From contig JAPOQD010000016.1 in assembly GCA_026710905.1 (NCBI GenBank), positions 1 to 64,000 on the forward strand: a DNA stretch of 64,000 nt, written 5' to 3'. A model generated the notes under the pieces. That model ran no database searches. It was not told where the DNA came from and saw only the letters and a program-made list of their open reading frames with translations. This stretch comes from Halieaceae bacterium. GTDB taxonomy: Bacteria > Pseudomonadota > Gammaproteobacteria > Pseudomonadales > Halieaceae. The position numbers and the translations under genes were made by a program. Of the stretch, positions 63,351 to 64,000 are shown piece by piece (the first letter of the stretch is position 1; every line of letters begins with the position of its first letter).

Positions 63351-64000
63351 TTACAGCTTGCTGGGAGACCCGGTCTCCATGTACCTGGCCAGGTTGCGAT
63401 GCAAATTTGCGGTGCTACGCTCCATATAGGGGTTGGGTTTTGGGCCTTTAAAACCGGTTGACTTCATACCTTGCTGCACAGCGGCCATATTGGAAAAATC
63501 CTGTGACAAGACATAACACCAGGCTTCTTCCGTGGGCGGGCAGAATTCCCACTCGGTAGCGGGTTCTTCGCCTTCCGGGTATAACTCATACACCGCAGCT
63601 TCAAAGATGCACTGGCAGGGGTCGTAGCCATTGGGCCGGGCGCTGTAGCACAGCATATTATTCACCGAATGTCCGATCTGGAAGTTCGGGAAAATTTGCC
63701 AGGCGGTGCCACTTTTGCCGACGTGCTCAGGGTCAACGCTGGGCCAAACGACTCCACGCGCTTCGTCATCTGCGCGCGCGGACGCGAGCCAATGTTGCAG
63801 TACCTCCCCAGGGGGTGTGCCTTCCGGCAATTCATCTACCAGGCGGCGAGCTGCGTTGACCAGTGTCTGCGTTGTGTTGGTGTTGGCCTTCTCCCAGGTG
63901 TACTCCTGCATTTGGGCAGTCGAAATCCTGGGGTCGGCATTGGTGCCAAGGCGCAGCTTGGCGGACTGGTTTTTGTCCATGTCCCTGGCGGCCTCATAGC
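63351..64000 (-). CDS. Rieske oxygenase alpha subunit, partial (cut by window edge)
   Basis: The minus frame is open to the right edge, so the annotated ATG at 63980 is not the true start. The visible 216 residues are the C-terminal catalytic region: WQIFPNFQIGHSVNNMLCYS, then EGEEPATEWEFCPPTEEAWC and a closing NLHRNLARYMETG. This matches the end of the complete subunit at 55214-56593 (SQDFSNM here, RQDFSNI there). The Rieske cluster and iron His pair lie outside the window. Confidence 0.8.
   Translation of the reverse strand, partial: YEAARDMDKNQSAKLRLGTNADPRISTAQMQEYTWEKANTNTTQTLVNAARRLVDELPEGTPPGEVLQHWLASARADDEARGVVWPSVDPEHVGKSGTAWQIFPNFQIGHSVNNMLCYSARPNGYDPCQCIFEAAVYELYPEGEEPATEWEFCPPTEEAWCYVLSQDFSNMAAVQQGMKSTGFKGPKPNPYMERSTANLHRNLARYMETGSPSKL

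Overview
The window reads as a chromosomal piece of a Gram-negative, probably marine or aquatic gammaproteobacterium. The basis is a TonB-dependent receptor, signal-peptide glycoside hydrolases, LuxE-type acyl activation, a protocatechuate 4,5-cleavage operon, and many SDR, thiolase, MaoC and Rieske proteins typical of aromatic, terpenoid or steroid degraders. The taxonomic call is inference only. No rRNA, tRNA or CRISPR array was seen.

Layout. 0-8.5 kb: a toxin-antitoxin-like pair with a perfect palindromic operator, then a degraded zone of membrane proteins, a DapB-like oxidoreductase with a truncated inverted paralog, an SDR, and remnants of TetR, enoyl-CoA hydratase, MaoC and thiolase genes bracketed by insertion-sequence-like repeats. 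8.8-25 kb: a DUF4143 ATPase, MFS transporter, sulfotransferase, REP-type palindromes, a large secreted alpha-glucuronidase-like protein, a second DapB-like enzyme next to a molybdopterin oxidoreductase, a LuxE-like acyl-activating enzyme followed by truncated LuxC and SDR genes, and a TonB receptor. 25.4-40 kb: a carbohydrate module made of a GH79/heparanase-like enzyme, a GH-A enzyme, a GH42-like cytoplasmic hydrolase, a complete peptide/oligosaccharide-type ABC transporter, a D-2-hydroxyacid dehydrogenase and a tartronate-semialdehyde-reductase-like enzyme. The reading is uronic-acid-containing glycan breakdown, uptake and catabolism.

40-44.7 kb: an AAHS-type MFS transporter, a TauD-like dioxygenase, an orphan secreted protein, and several gene remnants including a second copy of the reductase C-terminus. 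44.7-53.2 kb: a tight minus-strand operon ligK-ligU-(DUF1932 dehydrogenase)-ligJ-ligI-ligA-ligB-ligC, sufficient on paper to convert protocatechuate to pyruvate and oxaloacetate. It is divergent from a LysR regulator that carries two consecutive helix-turn-helix domains. 53.2-64 kb: a TetR regulator, a phosphoesterase, two Rieske oxygenases (one cut by the window edge), three SDRs, a double-hotdog MaoC protein, an acyl-CoA synthetase and a SnoaL-like protein, consistent with degradation of a cyclic carboxylic acid or terpenoid through CoA thioesters.

Two things stand out at the DNA level. First, more than a dozen genes survive only as starts, ends or in-frame internal deletions between intact operons, including a 181-residue deletion derivative of the 720-residue glycan enzyme. 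Second, there are small palindromic or mobile-like elements: a roughly 82-bp MITE-like element in two copies, each flanked by an 8-bp target-site duplication; a nested 40-bp perfect palindrome; and an 18-bp unit repeated four times with an inverted fifth copy.
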